DNA of 64,000 bases from JBBECE01 sp964574935 (GTDB taxonomy: Bacteria > Pseudomonadota > Alphaproteobacteria > Rhizobiales > Devosiaceae): positions 1-64,000 of the forward strand of contig CAZNOZ010000015.1 in the NCBI GenBank assembly GCA_964574935.1, written 5' to 3'. The stretch's first letter is position 1, and each line of letters begins with the position of its first letter. Below the pieces are notes generated by a model that was given only the letters and a program-made list of their open reading frames with translations, was not told the DNA's origin and searched no databases. The position numbers and the translations under genes are program-made. Below are positions 33,405 to 42,694 of this stretch, in pieces.

Positions 33405-35459
33405 TCACGTGCTTTCCTCAAACACCACCGCCGAATGCACGTGCAGCCCCGGCAGGGACACCGCGACCGCCTCGTCCTGCGTGACGGTGAAACTCACGTC
33501 CTCGCCCGTGAGCGCGTCGTAGACCCGCGAAGGCCGGCGCGGCAGGCGGACCATCGCGGTGACGGGGCCGAGCGCCGGGACGTCCTCGATCATTTCCATC
33601 ACCCGCGTGCCGCCACCTTCGGCCGGGATCGCGTGTCCGCGCACCTGAGGCGCGCCGTACAGCAGATGCAGCACATGCCGGCCCTCGTTCTCCTGAACCG
33701 TCAGCGTGGCCCTACCCGACGACGGCAGATCGGTTGTCAGCGCGGCATCGGGCATCAGCCTTCCAATCAGGCCGCCGACCAGATGCTTGTAAAGCGGCTG
33801 GCCGATCCGATGGTAGATCTCGAAGATCGGATAGGCGACATAGGCGATGCCGTCATGCTCGGTGACCGCGGGTCCGAGCGGGGTTGCCGAAGGGTCGTCC
33901 GGCGTGTGCTGATGCGAACACCAGGCGCGAAACGACCTGTTGAAATAGGACGGGACCGCCTGCGCCAGCACGTCCGCCCCGGCGGCCGCGATCCTTCTCG
34001 GGCTGCCATAGATCACGAACGGGCTTTCCGGCATGCCGGGCAGGCTCGCCGCGTCCGCGACGATGTAGGAGGGGTCGAAGTCGTGCCGCCCTTCCCCCGA
34101 TTCGATCCCGACGGGCAGTACAACCCCACCCTTCGCGTCGATGCCGGCCTTGTCAGACAGGATCAGCTTGCCGCCGGCGGCGTGAAACTCCCCGAGCCTG
34201 GCCGCCGTCGCCTCGTCGAGCACGATGTCGTCGGGCACGATGATCAGCCGGTAGCCCTCGAGGCTCGATCCGCGGTCGATGACGTCAAAAGGGTATTTGA
34301 GCTCCTGCAGCATTTGCGCGGCGCCGTCGTCGCTGGGATGATTTCGCTCGCCGGCCGGGTTGAAGTGCTCGGCGGACAGGATGGCGATCTCGGATATCTG
34401 GCGCGCGCCCTTCAGATATGGCTCAAGCCGGGCGATGCGGTCATAGGCCGGTGCGATGGAGCGGTAGGTATCCTTGTTGATCGCGCCGTTGGGATGCAGC
34501 TGATCACCCACCAGGCATTTTGAGCCGAGCGCCACCATCTGCGCGCATTCGTACTCGAGGGCTTGCGGGTTCTTGAAGCCGCCGAACTCGCCCCAGGACG
34601 TGTGAAACTTTCCGGTGTGCCCGACATAGTCCATCCCCAGCGCCGCCGAGTAGCGGGCGCTCGAGGGAAAATGGTCGTAGCCCCAGCCGCCGGTCGGCAG
34701 GCTTTCTATCTCCAGATGGGAATAGGGCGCGAAGCGCCTGGCGCCCTGCTTGTGGATGTGTCCGCAATTGTAGAACACGCGCAGCCCGGGAAACTCCGCC
34801 GAAAGCGCGTCGCTCGTTTCGCGGCGGAAGCGCTCGTTGACCTCCTCGTCGTTGGCCAGACGGTCCTCGGGGTTCTCAGGATCCCGGCCCATCGCCTCCA
34901 TGCGTTCGACGCAGGCCGGGCACACGCAATCCGGCGTCAGAATGATGTCGAAGAACAGGCCCGGCGTATCGTAGGTGCTGGCGACCTCCCGCGCCTGGGC
35001 AAGCAGTTCTTCCCTGTACGCCTGGTGGTTCAGGCACAGGGTGTGCCAGGCGGGGCTGAGCTGCTTGCCGGAGGAGGGATCCTCGGCAATGGCGTGCTGA
35101 TACTGGTTGGAGGCGCTCATCGCCCGCCATTCGGGGTGCAGGCGCGCGTTGCGTTCGTCCCACTGCACCGAAATATACACAGGCGCCTCGATATCGACCG
35201 CCGCCAGGGCCGAGATCATCTCGCCCATCAGGTCTTCACGCGCCAGATGCGGATGCGGCGCGCCCGCTTTGGTGGGGTAGTAGGACCAGCCGTGATGGCA
35301 CTTGGCGAACACGGTCACCGAGTCGATATGCGCCTGTTTGAACGTCTGCGCGAAGTCGTCGGGATCGAACGCCGCCCCGATGCCGTCGATATGCTCGGAG
35401 GTGTGGAAATCCAGATGGATCTGCCGGTAGCGCAACGGTTTGTTGGTGGGCGCGCGCAT
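33405..35459 (-). CDS. GHL6/GH151-like glycosidase with GH42-type trimerisation domain (candidate alpha-L-fucosidase)
   Basis: 684 residues, starting 2 nt after the permease stop. Residues ~8-330 form the barrel, opening RYRQIHLDFHTSEHIDGIG and including TPDCVCPACVERM and EIESLPTGGWGYDHF. Residues ~360-560 (SEIAILSAEHFNPAGERNHP and after) match the beta-galactosidase trimerisation-type domain, then a beta tail. This is the hypothetical-glycosyl-hydrolase-6 architecture, whose characterised CAZy relatives (GH151) are alpha-L-fucosidases. No signal peptide is visible, so it should cleave imported fucosides in the cytosol. The family call is from memory of domain order, so the activity is inference. 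Confidence 0.75.
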   Translation of the reverse strand: MRAPTNKPLRYRQIHLDFHTSEHIDGIGAAFDPDDFAQTFKQAHIDSVTVFAKCHHGWSYYPTKAGAPHPHLAREDLMGEMISALAAVDIEAPVYISVQWDERNARLHPEWRAMSASNQYQHAIAEDPSSGKQLSPAWHTLCLNHQAYREELLAQAREVASTYDTPGLFFDIILTPDCVCPACVERMEAMGRDPENPEDRLANDEEVNERFRRETSDALSAEFPGLRVFYNCGHIHKQGARRFAPYSHLEIESLPTGGWGYDHFPSSARYSAALGMDYVGHTGKFHTSWGEFGGFKNPQALEYECAQMVALGSKCLVGDQLHPNGAINKDTYRSIAPAYDRIARLEPYLKGARQISEIAILSAEHFNPAGERNHPSDDGAAQMLQELKYPFDVIDRGSSLEGYRLIIVPDDIVLDEATAARLGEFHAAGGKLILSDKAGIDAKGGVVLPVGIESGEGRHDFDPSYIVADAASLPGMPESPFVIYGSPRRIAAAGADVLAQAVPSYFNRSFRAWCSHQHTPDDPSATPLGPAVTEHDGIAYVAYPIFEIYHRIGQPLYKHLVGGLIGRLMPDAALTTDLPSSGRATLTVQENEGRHVLHLLYGAPQVRGHAIPAEGGGTRVMEMIEDVPALGPVTAMVRLPRRPSRVYDALTGEDVSFTVTQDEAVAVSLPGLHVHSAVVFEEST

Positions 35460-35461
35460 GG

Positions 35462-36283
35462 CTACTCCTTGCCGCCGGTCGTTGCCCGTGAACCGGCAGC
35501 GAACTGGCGCTGGAAGATAAGGAAGATGACCAGCGGCACGCTGGTGGTGATGATTGCCGCCACCGAGCGCAAATCCCAGTTGAGATCGTAGGTGCCCGCA
35601 ACCCGAGCCAGCACCACCGGTAGCGGCACGTCGCTGCGCAGGTAAAGCATTGGCAGCAAGAGCGCGTTCCACGTCCACAGGAACTGCAGGATGCCGACCG
35701 CGAAGATCGGGCTCAGCGTGTTGGGCAGGACGACATGCTGGAAGGTCGCGATCGGTCCGCAACCGTCGATTTTGGCCGCCTCGATGAGATCCTTGGGAAA
35801 GTCCTCGAGGAAGTTCTTCACCAGGAAGATCGACCAGGCGAAGCTCAATCCCACGTAAGGAATGATCACCGACGCGAAGTTGTCGATCATCCCCAGATCG
35901 CGCCACAGCCGGAACAGCGGGATGATGACCACCTGCTGGGGGAGTACGAAGGCGTTGATGATGACGATCAGCAACACCCGGCGGCCGACAAAGTGCAGGA
36001 AGTGGAATGCGTAGGCCGCCGCGGGCGTCAGCAGCATCGTCAGCAGCGTCGAGATGCCGGCCAGCTGCGCGGTCGTCCAGAAGGCATTGGCCAGGGGATA
36101 CTCGGACCACACCCTTTGCCAGGCATCGAGGGTGAAGGTGACCTGGTCGAGCCGCCACCATCCCAGGCTGGTCTCACTCAGGGGACGGATCGACGTCACC
36201 ACGATTCCGATGATCGGCACGATCCAGATCAGGGAGACGACCGCCATCACGACGATCGTCCAGCGTGGCGCGCGCCCGATCAT
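35462..36283 (-). CDS. Carbohydrate ABC transporter permease, MalG-type
   Basis: 273 residues, six membrane segments, EAA loop DLIEAAKIDGCGPIATFQHV followed by VLPNTLSP. The start ATG overlaps the stop of the MalF-type gene (ATGA). It forms the channel with that protein, powered by the MalK-type ATPase at 31093. Confidence 0.94.
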   Translation of the reverse strand: MIGRAPRWTIVVMAVVSLIWIVPIIGIVVTSIRPLSETSLGWWRLDQVTFTLDAWQRVWSEYPLANAFWTTAQLAGISTLLTMLLTPAAAYAFHFLHFVGRRVLLIVIINAFVLPQQVVIIPLFRLWRDLGMIDNFASVIIPYVGLSFAWSIFLVKNFLEDFPKDLIEAAKIDGCGPIATFQHVVLPNTLSPIFAVGILQFLWTWNALLLPMLYLRSDVPLPVVLARVAGTYDLNWDLRSVAAIITTSVPLVIFLIFQRQFAAGSRATTGGKE

Positions 36284-37242
36284 TTCGCACCTGCCGTGCG
36301 CTGGATGATCGCGGGTATGGACACGATCAGAACCGCGATCAGCAATATCACCGTCGCCGCGGCGCCGTAGCCGAGTTTGAACTGCGTCATCGACTCCCGG
36401 TACATGAAGTACCCCACCGTCTCCGTCGCTCGCACCGGACCGCCGCCGGTGAGGATGAAGATGATGTCGAAGGCGCGCAACGCGTTGAGAAGATTGATGA
36501 AGATCGCCACGCGCACCCCCGGCAGCGACAGCGGCATCATGATGAAGCGCATGATCGAGAGCGGCTTGGCGCCGTCCATGTAGGCCGCCTCGAGCACGCT
36601 CTTGGAGATCGCCTGCACGGAGGCGAAGCACAGCAGCAGCGGCAGCCCCACCGCGCTCCAGCTTGCCGCGACCACCAGCGCCCAGAGCGCCGTGTCGGCG
36701 TCTCCGAGCCAGGCGTAGGAGAAGCCGGGACTGAATATGCCGATCAGGTTGTTGAGCAGGCCCGCCTGATCCGGGCGCAACATGGAAATCCACATATAGC
36801 CGCTGACCGTCTCCGAAATGCCGAATGCGGAGAAGACCATCATGCGGAAGGGCAGCGTCCGGCGCGGCGCAAATGCGCACAGCATGGCCAGCGTCCACCC
36901 GATGCTGACCGAAATGGCCGTGGTGCCCAGGGTGAAGATCAGCGTGGTCGAAATCGTGTTGCGGAAGGTCGGGTCGGCGAACAGGGTGAGATAGTTGCCG
37001 AAGCCGACATATTTCGGCGCCGACAGGCCCTTGATGTCAAAGAAGCTCAGCCGGATGGTCTCGATCAGCGGATAGACAACCGCCACCGAGAACAGGGCCA
37101 GAACCGGAATAATGAGCAGCCAGGCCGCCGGTGCGTCCCGCAATCGCCACCGGGGGGCGGCGAGCGCCAATGAACGCTCGCCGCCGTGATCGCGAAATTG
37201 CGTACCGGTGCCTGCCGCGGGTTGTGCGGCAGACCTCGACAT
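36280..37242 (-). CDS. Carbohydrate ABC transporter permease, MalF-type
   Basis: 320 residues from the ATG at 37242, one base after the binding-protein stop. EAA loop LEAAYMDGAKPLSIMRFIMM and LTGGGPVRATET are conserved. The frame could extend ~54 codons upstream, but only inside the binding-protein gene. It is coupled to the MalG-type gene by ATGA. Confidence 0.93.
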   Translation of the reverse strand: MSRSAAQPAAGTGTQFRDHGGERSLALAAPRWRLRDAPAAWLLIIPVLALFSVAVVYPLIETIRLSFFDIKGLSAPKYVGFGNYLTLFADPTFRNTISTTLIFTLGTTAISVSIGWTLAMLCAFAPRRTLPFRMMVFSAFGISETVSGYMWISMLRPDQAGLLNNLIGIFSPGFSYAWLGDADTALWALVVAASWSAVGLPLLLCFASVQAISKSVLEAAYMDGAKPLSIMRFIMMPLSLPGVRVAIFINLLNALRAFDIIFILTGGGPVRATETVGYFMYRESMTQFKLGYGAAATVILLIAVLIVSIPAIIQRTAGAK

Positions 37243-37243
37243 A

Positions 37244-38539
37244 TCAGTACGCGCTCGCCGCCTTCGCCTCGATGGCCGCGAGAACGGCGTCGATATTGGC
37301 CTCGGACGGATCCTGCAGGAACTTCTGCAGCTGGACGCGATATTCGTCGACCAGATCGCCCGGCAAGAGGTCGCCGAGGACGAACTGCACCTTCGAATTC
37401 GCAACCGCGTCGGTCGAAATCTGCATCACCGGACCGAGCTTGGAGGTGTCGGCCTCGGTGCTGGGCGAAGCGTAGCCGTAGTCGGCCAGGATGTCGGTCG
37501 CTTCCCTTGTGAGCAGGAAGTCGAGGAACGCCTCCGCCGCCGCCGGGTTGGCGCCGTTGGTGGTCACGTTGACCTCCTTGGAGTCGACCATCGACGTGTC
37601 GTCATGGCCCAGGCCGAAGGCCGGGAACTGCAGAAGCGAGTAGTCCACGCCCTCTTCCATGCCATAGTCGCCGCGGGCCCGCGCGTTCATCCACATGCCG
37701 ATCATCAGATAGTTCTTGGCGTCGGCAAGGAACACCTGGTCGGCCTCGCCATCCCAGTCGTTGGCCAGCATGGTGGCGGCGTCGCCGCAGCAGCCGGCGT
37801 TGAGCATCTCGGCGAACTTCATCAGCGCCGCCTTGACGGCCGGGTCGGTCCACGGGATCTCGTGGGCGGCCAGCGCCGAGGCGACCTCGACACCGGAGGT
37901 GCGGATCAGGAACGTTTCAAAATATTCGGCATGGGCCCAGTATTTGCCCGGAATGGCGACCGGAGTTGCATAGCCTGCGGCCTTGAGCGCATCGAAGCTG
38001 GCGATGAACTCGTCCCAGGTGGTGGGCGGCTCGATGCCGGCCTTTTCGAAGTGCGCTGTCTTGTACCATAGGCCCGAACGGTCGCCGTAGGTGTAGGTCA
38101 GGCCGTAGGTCGCATCGCCGATCGAGCCGAGATCGCGCCACGACTGCGACAGCTTGCTGTCCCAGTTGTGGGCGGCCCATTCGTCATCGATGGGCCTGAT
38201 GATGCCGGCATCGGCAAGCTCGGCCCGAAACGCCGGCCAGGTGTTGATGATGATGTCGACGACTTCGCCGCCCAGAAGCGCCGAGCGGATACCGCCGCGC
38301 GCATCGCCCTGGGCGGTAATCTGAACCTCCCGGACCGAAACGCCTGGATTGTTGGCCATGAAGGCCGCCTCGAGATCCACCCAGAGGTCGGCTTCCACGC
38401 CGCCTTGCCAGTTCAGGATCACCAGCTCGCCGTTCAGATCCTGGGCGGATGCGGCGCCAACGGCGCCTATCGCCAGCCCGATTCCCATCGCCGCCAGCAT
38501 CGTGCGGCGGCGCAGTCTGGTCGCAGTTTCCCTATTCAT
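37244..38539 (-). CDS. Extracellular sugar-binding protein of ABC transporter (SBP family 1)
   Basis: 431 residues with a Sec signal peptide ending near AASAQ. AGGGAGGAAA precedes the ATG. The mature protein begins LNGELVILNWQGGVEADLWV, a family-1 start, and binds a sugar for the downstream permeases. First gene of the operon binding protein, MalF, MalG, glycosidase, LacI, ATPase. A glycosidase embedded in the operon suggests the ligand is a glycoside or short oligosaccharide. Confidence 0.93.
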   Translation of the reverse strand: MNRETATRLRRRTMLAAMGIGLAIGAVGAASAQDLNGELVILNWQGGVEADLWVDLEAAFMANNPGVSVREVQITAQGDARGGIRSALLGGEVVDIIINTWPAFRAELADAGIIRPIDDEWAAHNWDSKLSQSWRDLGSIGDATYGLTYTYGDRSGLWYKTAHFEKAGIEPPTTWDEFIASFDALKAAGYATPVAIPGKYWAHAEYFETFLIRTSGVEVASALAAHEIPWTDPAVKAALMKFAEMLNAGCCGDAATMLANDWDGEADQVFLADAKNYLMIGMWMNARARGDYGMEEGVDYSLLQFPAFGLGHDDTSMVDSKEVNVTTNGANPAAAEAFLDFLLTREATDILADYGYASPSTEADTSKLGPVMQISTDAVANSKVQFVLGDLLPGDLVDEYRVQLQKFLQDPSEANIDAVLAAIEAKAASAY

Positions 38540-38860
38540 TTCGCTTTTCCTCCCTCAATTCGATCGCACCCTAGCAAGGTCACGACTGAATTGAAACGTT
38601 ACCAACTATGTGTGAACGGTCAAGACCGGATTGCGCTCGCCGGCGCGAGGCGCGACCGGCCACGCCGCCGGTGCGAGGTCATCGGGACGCCCCGAATGCC
38701 CGACCCGGAGGATGCCGGGGAGCGCCGCATCGGCGCCGGCCGGCGGGATCTTAAGCACCCGACGCAATTCGCCGGTTGAAGCGCCTTACCAATTCGTTAA
38801 TTTGTCGCAACCGCAAGCGCGCAGCATTGCGGCGCCAATGCCGAGGGTCGGGTGTGCGTC
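38540..38860. other. Divergent intergenic region, sugar operon / FecR gene
   Basis: 321 bp without a gene. It contains the LacI-type operator near 38592-38603 and should hold promoters for both directions. Near 38795-38812 the sequence becomes locally A/T-richer (CCAATTCGTTAATTTGTCGC), which may be promoter material for the FecR-domain gene. Nothing else is recognisable. Confidence 0.5.
38592..38603. promoter_or_regulatory. LacI-family operator-like site
   Basis: TGAAACGTTACC has the central AACGTT palindrome with flanking A/T that typifies LacI/GalR-family operators. It lies about 53 bp upstream of the first gene of the sugar operon that contains a LacI regulator. Probable repressor site. 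Confidence 0.6.
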
Positions 38861-39763
38861 ATGAGAATCGTGGGGTTCGTCGGAAGTCTGTTGTTGGGGG
38901 TGTTGCTGGCCGCCGACTTGGCCGTCGCTGACGAGGCGGTGGGCACCGCGGTCGGCGTCAGGCAGCGCAGCATGATCGAGCTGAACGGCACGCTGAGCGG
39001 GCTCAGCAGCGGTGCCGAGCTGTTCCTGGGCCAGCGCGTCGTCACCACCCAGTCCGGACAGGTGCAGATCGAGTTCTCTGATGGGACCCGCATGGTGGTC
39101 GGGCCAAACTCGCAGCTGCTGATCGAGGAATACCTGCTGCGCAACGACCAGACCGTGTCGAGCTTCGCCGTCACCGCGCTCAGCGGGTCGTTCCGCTTCT
39201 TCTCCGGCGACAGCCCGAAGAACGCCTATCGCATCACCACGCCCACCGGCACCATAAGTGTTCGGGGCACCGCGTTCGACTTCGACGTCCTCGAAGATGG
39301 CTCGGTGCCGCTGGTGCAGTTCGTGCCCGGCGTCGAGATGTGCGGCGCCGACGCGTGCGTCGATCTCGACTTGGTGTGCGAACTCGGTGTGATCAGCAAG
39401 GACGGGCAGGTCTCCATTGTCGGCGTTCAGGCGGAGCGCCTGGCGATCTTCGAGGACTATTTGCCCTACGCCAAATCGCAGCGGGCGCTGCGCCGCGATT
39501 ATCGCGTCGATAACCCCTCCCGGTGCCGCGGCGAGGAATTCGCGGGCCCCTACAGCACGGGTTCGGTGGGCAATTCCGGCGGCGGCGCCGGTACCCCACT
39601 CGACGAGCCCCCGACCGACGGCACCGGCACGGGCTGCAACAAGGGGCTGGGCAACGGCGCCGAATGCGACGAAGGCGGCACCGAGGAAACCGAAAACCCC
39701 GGACAGGGCAGCCAGAACAGCGGCAGGGGCCAAAGCGGCAACCACGGTCACGGCAACAACTGA
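38861..39763 (+). CDS. FecR-domain periplasmic protein
   Basis: 300 residues from the ATG at 38861 (in-frame GTG at 38852 is possible). Sec signal peptide (IVGFVGSLLLGVLLAADLAVA), then a FecR domain at ~30-150: AELFLGQRVVTTQSGQVQIE, then DGTRMVVGPNSQLLIEEY and TPTGTISVRGTAFDFDV. A cysteine pair (MCGADACVDLDLVC) follows. The last ~75 residues are Gly/Asn/Thr-rich low complexity. No sigma factor or TonB receptor is adjacent, so it is probably a structural or signalling envelope protein, not a classical FecR anti-sigma factor. Confidence 0.85.
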   Translation: MRIVGFVGSLLLGVLLAADLAVADEAVGTAVGVRQRSMIELNGTLSGLSSGAELFLGQRVVTTQSGQVQIEFSDGTRMVVGPNSQLLIEEYLLRNDQTVSSFAVTALSGSFRFFSGDSPKNAYRITTPTGTISVRGTAFDFDVLEDGSVPLVQFVPGVEMCGADACVDLDLVCELGVISKDGQVSIVGVQAERLAIFEDYLPYAKSQRALRRDYRVDNPSRCRGEEFAGPYSTGSVGNSGGGAGTPLDEPPTDGTGTGCNKGLGNGAECDEGGTEETENPGQGSQNSGRGQSGNHGHGNN

Positions 39764-39917
39764 TCCGATCGCGCCCTGATCTCTCAACGCCGGTCCGATC
39801 ATTGACCCGCGCCCGTCCGCCCGCGGCCATTGCCAGCCGCGTTGGTCCGTGCTCTGTGACGACCGATTGACCGCCCGCTCGGGCGCCACGAAGGGCGGCG
39901 GTCCCAGGGAGAACGGC

Positions 39918-40841
39918 ATGCCGAAAGGAAGTTTCGAGGGACTGCTCGTCCCCGCTCTGACGCCGTTCGCCGCCGACTTGTCTCCGGACGTCGGGCGCTT
40001 CGTGGGGTTCTGCCGGTGGCTGCTGAACGAGGGTGCCGACGGCTTGGCGGTGTTCGGAACGACCTCCGAGGCCAATTCGATCCCGCTGCGCCAACGCGAG
40101 GAGCTGCTGGCGGCCCTCGTCGAAAAGGGCATCCCGGCGGGCCGGCTGATGCCCGGCGTCGGGGCGTGCGCGCTCGAGGACGCCGTGCGGCTGGCCGGGC
40201 TCGCCGTCGAGGCCGGGTGCGGAGGGGTTCTTGCCCTGCCGCCGTTCTACTACAAGAACGTCACCGACGACGGCCTGTTCGCCTACTTCGCGGAGCTGAT
40301 CGAGCGGGTGGGCGATCGGGGGCTGAAAATCTATCTCTACCATATCCCGCCGCAATCGATGGTGCCGCTCGGTATCGGGCTGGTTGGCCGGCTTATCGAG
40401 GCCTATCCCGACACCGTCGTCGGGCTGAAGGACAGCGGCGGCGAGTGGAGCTACACCGAGACCCTTCTGCGCGAATTCCCCGGTTTCGACGTCTTTCCCG
40501 GCTCCGAGCTTTTTCTGCTTCCCGGCCTCAGAGCCGGCACCCGAGGCTGCATTTCGGCGACCGCAAACATCAACGCGGCGGCCATTCGCAAGCTGGTCGA
40601 CACCTGGCGCTCCGAGGACGCCGACGCGCAGCAGGCGCGGTTGACCGAGATACGTCAAACCGTGCAGGCGTTTCCCGTGATCCCGGCAGTGAAGGCCATC
40701 GTCGCGCATTTCCACGACGCGCCCGAATGGCGCACTGTCAAACCCCCGCTCACCCCGCTCGGCGAAGGCGACACCCGCGAGTTGCTCGGCAATCTGGCGC
40801 GGCTCGACTTCTCGATGGCGCCGCCAGAAGCCGGCCCCTGA
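39918..40841 (+). CDS. DapA/NAL-superfamily class I aldolase or dehydratase (2-keto-3-deoxy sugar acid)
   Basis: 307 residues from the ATG at 39918 (AGGGAG seven bases upstream). Schiff-base K171 in VVGLKDSGG, Y141 in YLYHIPP and GTTSE (47-51) are the superfamily's active-site elements. It is followed 13 nt later by an IlvD/Edd dehydratase, so it likely processes the 2-keto-3-deoxy acid made by that enzyme, either by aldol cleavage or by the second dehydration. Lysine biosynthesis is unlikely because the partner gene is a sugar-acid dehydratase. Confidence 0.88.
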   Translation: MPKGSFEGLLVPALTPFAADLSPDVGRFVGFCRWLLNEGADGLAVFGTTSEANSIPLRQREELLAALVEKGIPAGRLMPGVGACALEDAVRLAGLAVEAGCGGVLALPPFYYKNVTDDGLFAYFAELIERVGDRGLKIYLYHIPPQSMVPLGIGLVGRLIEAYPDTVVGLKDSGGEWSYTETLLREFPGFDVFPGSELFLLPGLRAGTRGCISATANINAAAIRKLVDTWRSEDADAQQARLTEIRQTVQAFPVIPAVKAIVAHFHDAPEWRTVKPPLTPLGEGDTRELLGNLARLDFSMAPPEAGP

Positions 40842-40854
40842 GGCGTTCCCTGCG

Positions 40855-42573
40855 ATGACGGATGACAAGGGACTGCGGCGGGGATTGACGCACTACGGAG
40901 ATGCGGACTTCTCGTTTTTTTTGCGCAGCGCCTTCATCAAGGCGATGGGGTATTCGGACGACGCCCTGGAGCGGCGGGTCATCGGGATCGTCAACACGGC
41001 CTCGGGATTCAACCCCTGCCATGGCAACGTCCCGCAGCTGATCGATGCGGTCAAACGCGGGGTGATGCTGGCGGGCGGTCTGCCGGTCGATTTCCCGACG
41101 ATCTCGCTGCATGAATCCTTCGCGCACCCGACCAGCATGTATTTGCGCAATCTCATGGCGATGGACACCGAAGAGATGCTGCGCGCCCTGCCGCTCGACG
41201 CCTGCGTCCTGATCGGGGGCTGCGACAAGACGGTGCCCGCGCAGCTCATGGCCGCCGCGAGCGCCCAGGTGCCTGCGATTTGCCTGGTGACCGGCCCGAT
41301 GCTGGCCGGTTCGCATCGCGGCGAACGCGTCGGCGCCTGCACCGATTGCCGGCGTTTGTGGAGCGATTTTCGCGGTGGTCGGATGCCGCCCGACGAAATC
41401 GAGGAGGTCTCGGGCCAGCTCGTGCCGACCGTGGGGACGTGCTCCGTGATGGGCACCGCCTCCACCATGGCCTGCGTGACCGAAGCGATGGGCATGATGC
41501 TGCCCGGCGGTGCCACCCTGCCCGCCGTCAATGCCGACAGGATGCGCCACGCCGAGGCGGCCGGCCGACAGGCCATGGCGCTCGCCGAGTCCCGGCTCAC
41601 CCCCGCCGACATCCTGACCCCGGCCTCGATCCGCAACGGATTGCGCGTGTTGCTGGCGCTGGGCGGCTCGACCAACGCGATCCTGCACATCGCCGCCATC
41701 GCGGGGCGCCTCGGCATCGAGCTCGATCTCGACGCCTTCGACACCCTCGGCCGCGAGACCCCGGTGCTCGTCGATCTCAAGCCCGCCGGGCGCTTCTACA
41801 TGGAGGACCTCGATCGCGCCGGCGGACTGCCGACCCTGCTGCGCGAGCTGGCGCCGCTGCTCGAGCTCGACTGCATGACCGTGACCGGGCGTACGCTGGG
41901 CGAGACCATCGAGACGGCCGGGCCGGTGTTCGAACAGGACGTCGTGCGTCCGCTCGGCGCGCCGGTGCACGAGGGTGGCGCAATCGCCGTACTCAAGGGC
42001 AATCTCGCCGGCGACGGTGCCATCATCAAGCAGTCCGCCTGCTCCCCGGAGTTGCTGGTTCACACCGGCCGCGCGGTTGTCTTCGATTCTCTCGAGGACC
42101 TGGCGCGGCGCGTGGACGACGAGGCGCTCGATGTCGGCCCCGACGACGTCCTGGTGCTGCGCAACGCCGGACCGATCGGCGCGCCGGGCATGCCCGAAGC
42201 CGGATATCTGCCGATCCCCAAGAAACTCGCCAGGCAGGGGGTCAAGGACATGGTGCGGATCTCCGATTGCCGAATGAGCGGCACCGCATTCGGCACAATC
42301 GTGCTGCATGCCTCCCCCGAGGCCGCCGTCGGCGGACCCCTGGCCCTGGTGCGCACCGGCGACCGGATCACCCTCGACGTGCCCGGCCGGCGGCTGATCC
42401 ACGAGATCGGCGAGGACGAGTTGGCGCGACGCCGGGCTGCCTGGCAGCCCGCACCGCAACCGCCCGACCTGCGCGGCTACCGAAAGCTCTATCTCGACCA
42501 TGTGACGCAAGCCGGCGAAGGCGCCGATTTCGACTTTCTGACCCAGCGTCCGTTCAAGTCCAGGACGCCGTGA
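40855..42573 (+). CDS. IlvD/Edd-family sugar-acid dehydratase (L-arabinonate/xylonate dehydratase-like)
   Basis: 572 residues. Iron-sulfur ligands C55 (NPCHG), C123 (GGCDKT) and C196 (GTCSVMG) and the metal-binding lysine K125 are in place. Each cysteine is four residues before the corresponding cysteine (59, 127, 200) of Rhizobium L-arabinonate dehydratase. ISDCRMSGTAFG supplies the catalytic serine. This points to aldonate dehydration for a pentose or deoxyhexose acid, not dihydroxy-acid dehydration in branched-chain synthesis. Forms a unit with the upstream DapA-family gene. Confidence 0.92.
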   Translation: MTDDKGLRRGLTHYGDADFSFFLRSAFIKAMGYSDDALERRVIGIVNTASGFNPCHGNVPQLIDAVKRGVMLAGGLPVDFPTISLHESFAHPTSMYLRNLMAMDTEEMLRALPLDACVLIGGCDKTVPAQLMAAASAQVPAICLVTGPMLAGSHRGERVGACTDCRRLWSDFRGGRMPPDEIEEVSGQLVPTVGTCSVMGTASTMACVTEAMGMMLPGGATLPAVNADRMRHAEAAGRQAMALAESRLTPADILTPASIRNGLRVLLALGGSTNAILHIAAIAGRLGIELDLDAFDTLGRETPVLVDLKPAGRFYMEDLDRAGGLPTLLRELAPLLELDCMTVTGRTLGETIETAGPVFEQDVVRPLGAPVHEGGAIAVLKGNLAGDGAIIKQSACSPELLVHTGRAVVFDSLEDLARRVDDEALDVGPDDVLVLRNAGPIGAPGMPEAGYLPIPKKLARQGVKDMVRISDCRMSGTAFGTIVLHASPEAAVGGPLALVRTGDRITLDVPGRRLIHEIGEDELARRRAAWQPAPQPPDLRGYRKLYLDHVTQAGEGADFDFLTQRPFKSRTP

Positions 42574-42694
42574 GCGGTTCCGATGGCGCGGCGCCCGGCC
42601 TGGGCGTCGATACCCCGTCCGCCGCCCGCGTTGGCGCGCCATGCCGCCTTGCCTTGGGCGGGGCCTTGCCCGATGATCCGGCGGGAGGCAGCGA

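Noticed and set aside
39918..40841. dapA of lysine biosynthesis
   Set aside because: The superfamily fold fits, but the gene is paired with an IlvD/Edd sugar-acid dehydratase and no other lysine gene is present.
40855..42573. ilvD of branched-chain amino-acid synthesis
   Set aside because: Cysteine spacing and context match aldonate dehydratases of the same superfamily, with a keto-deoxy acid enzyme next door.
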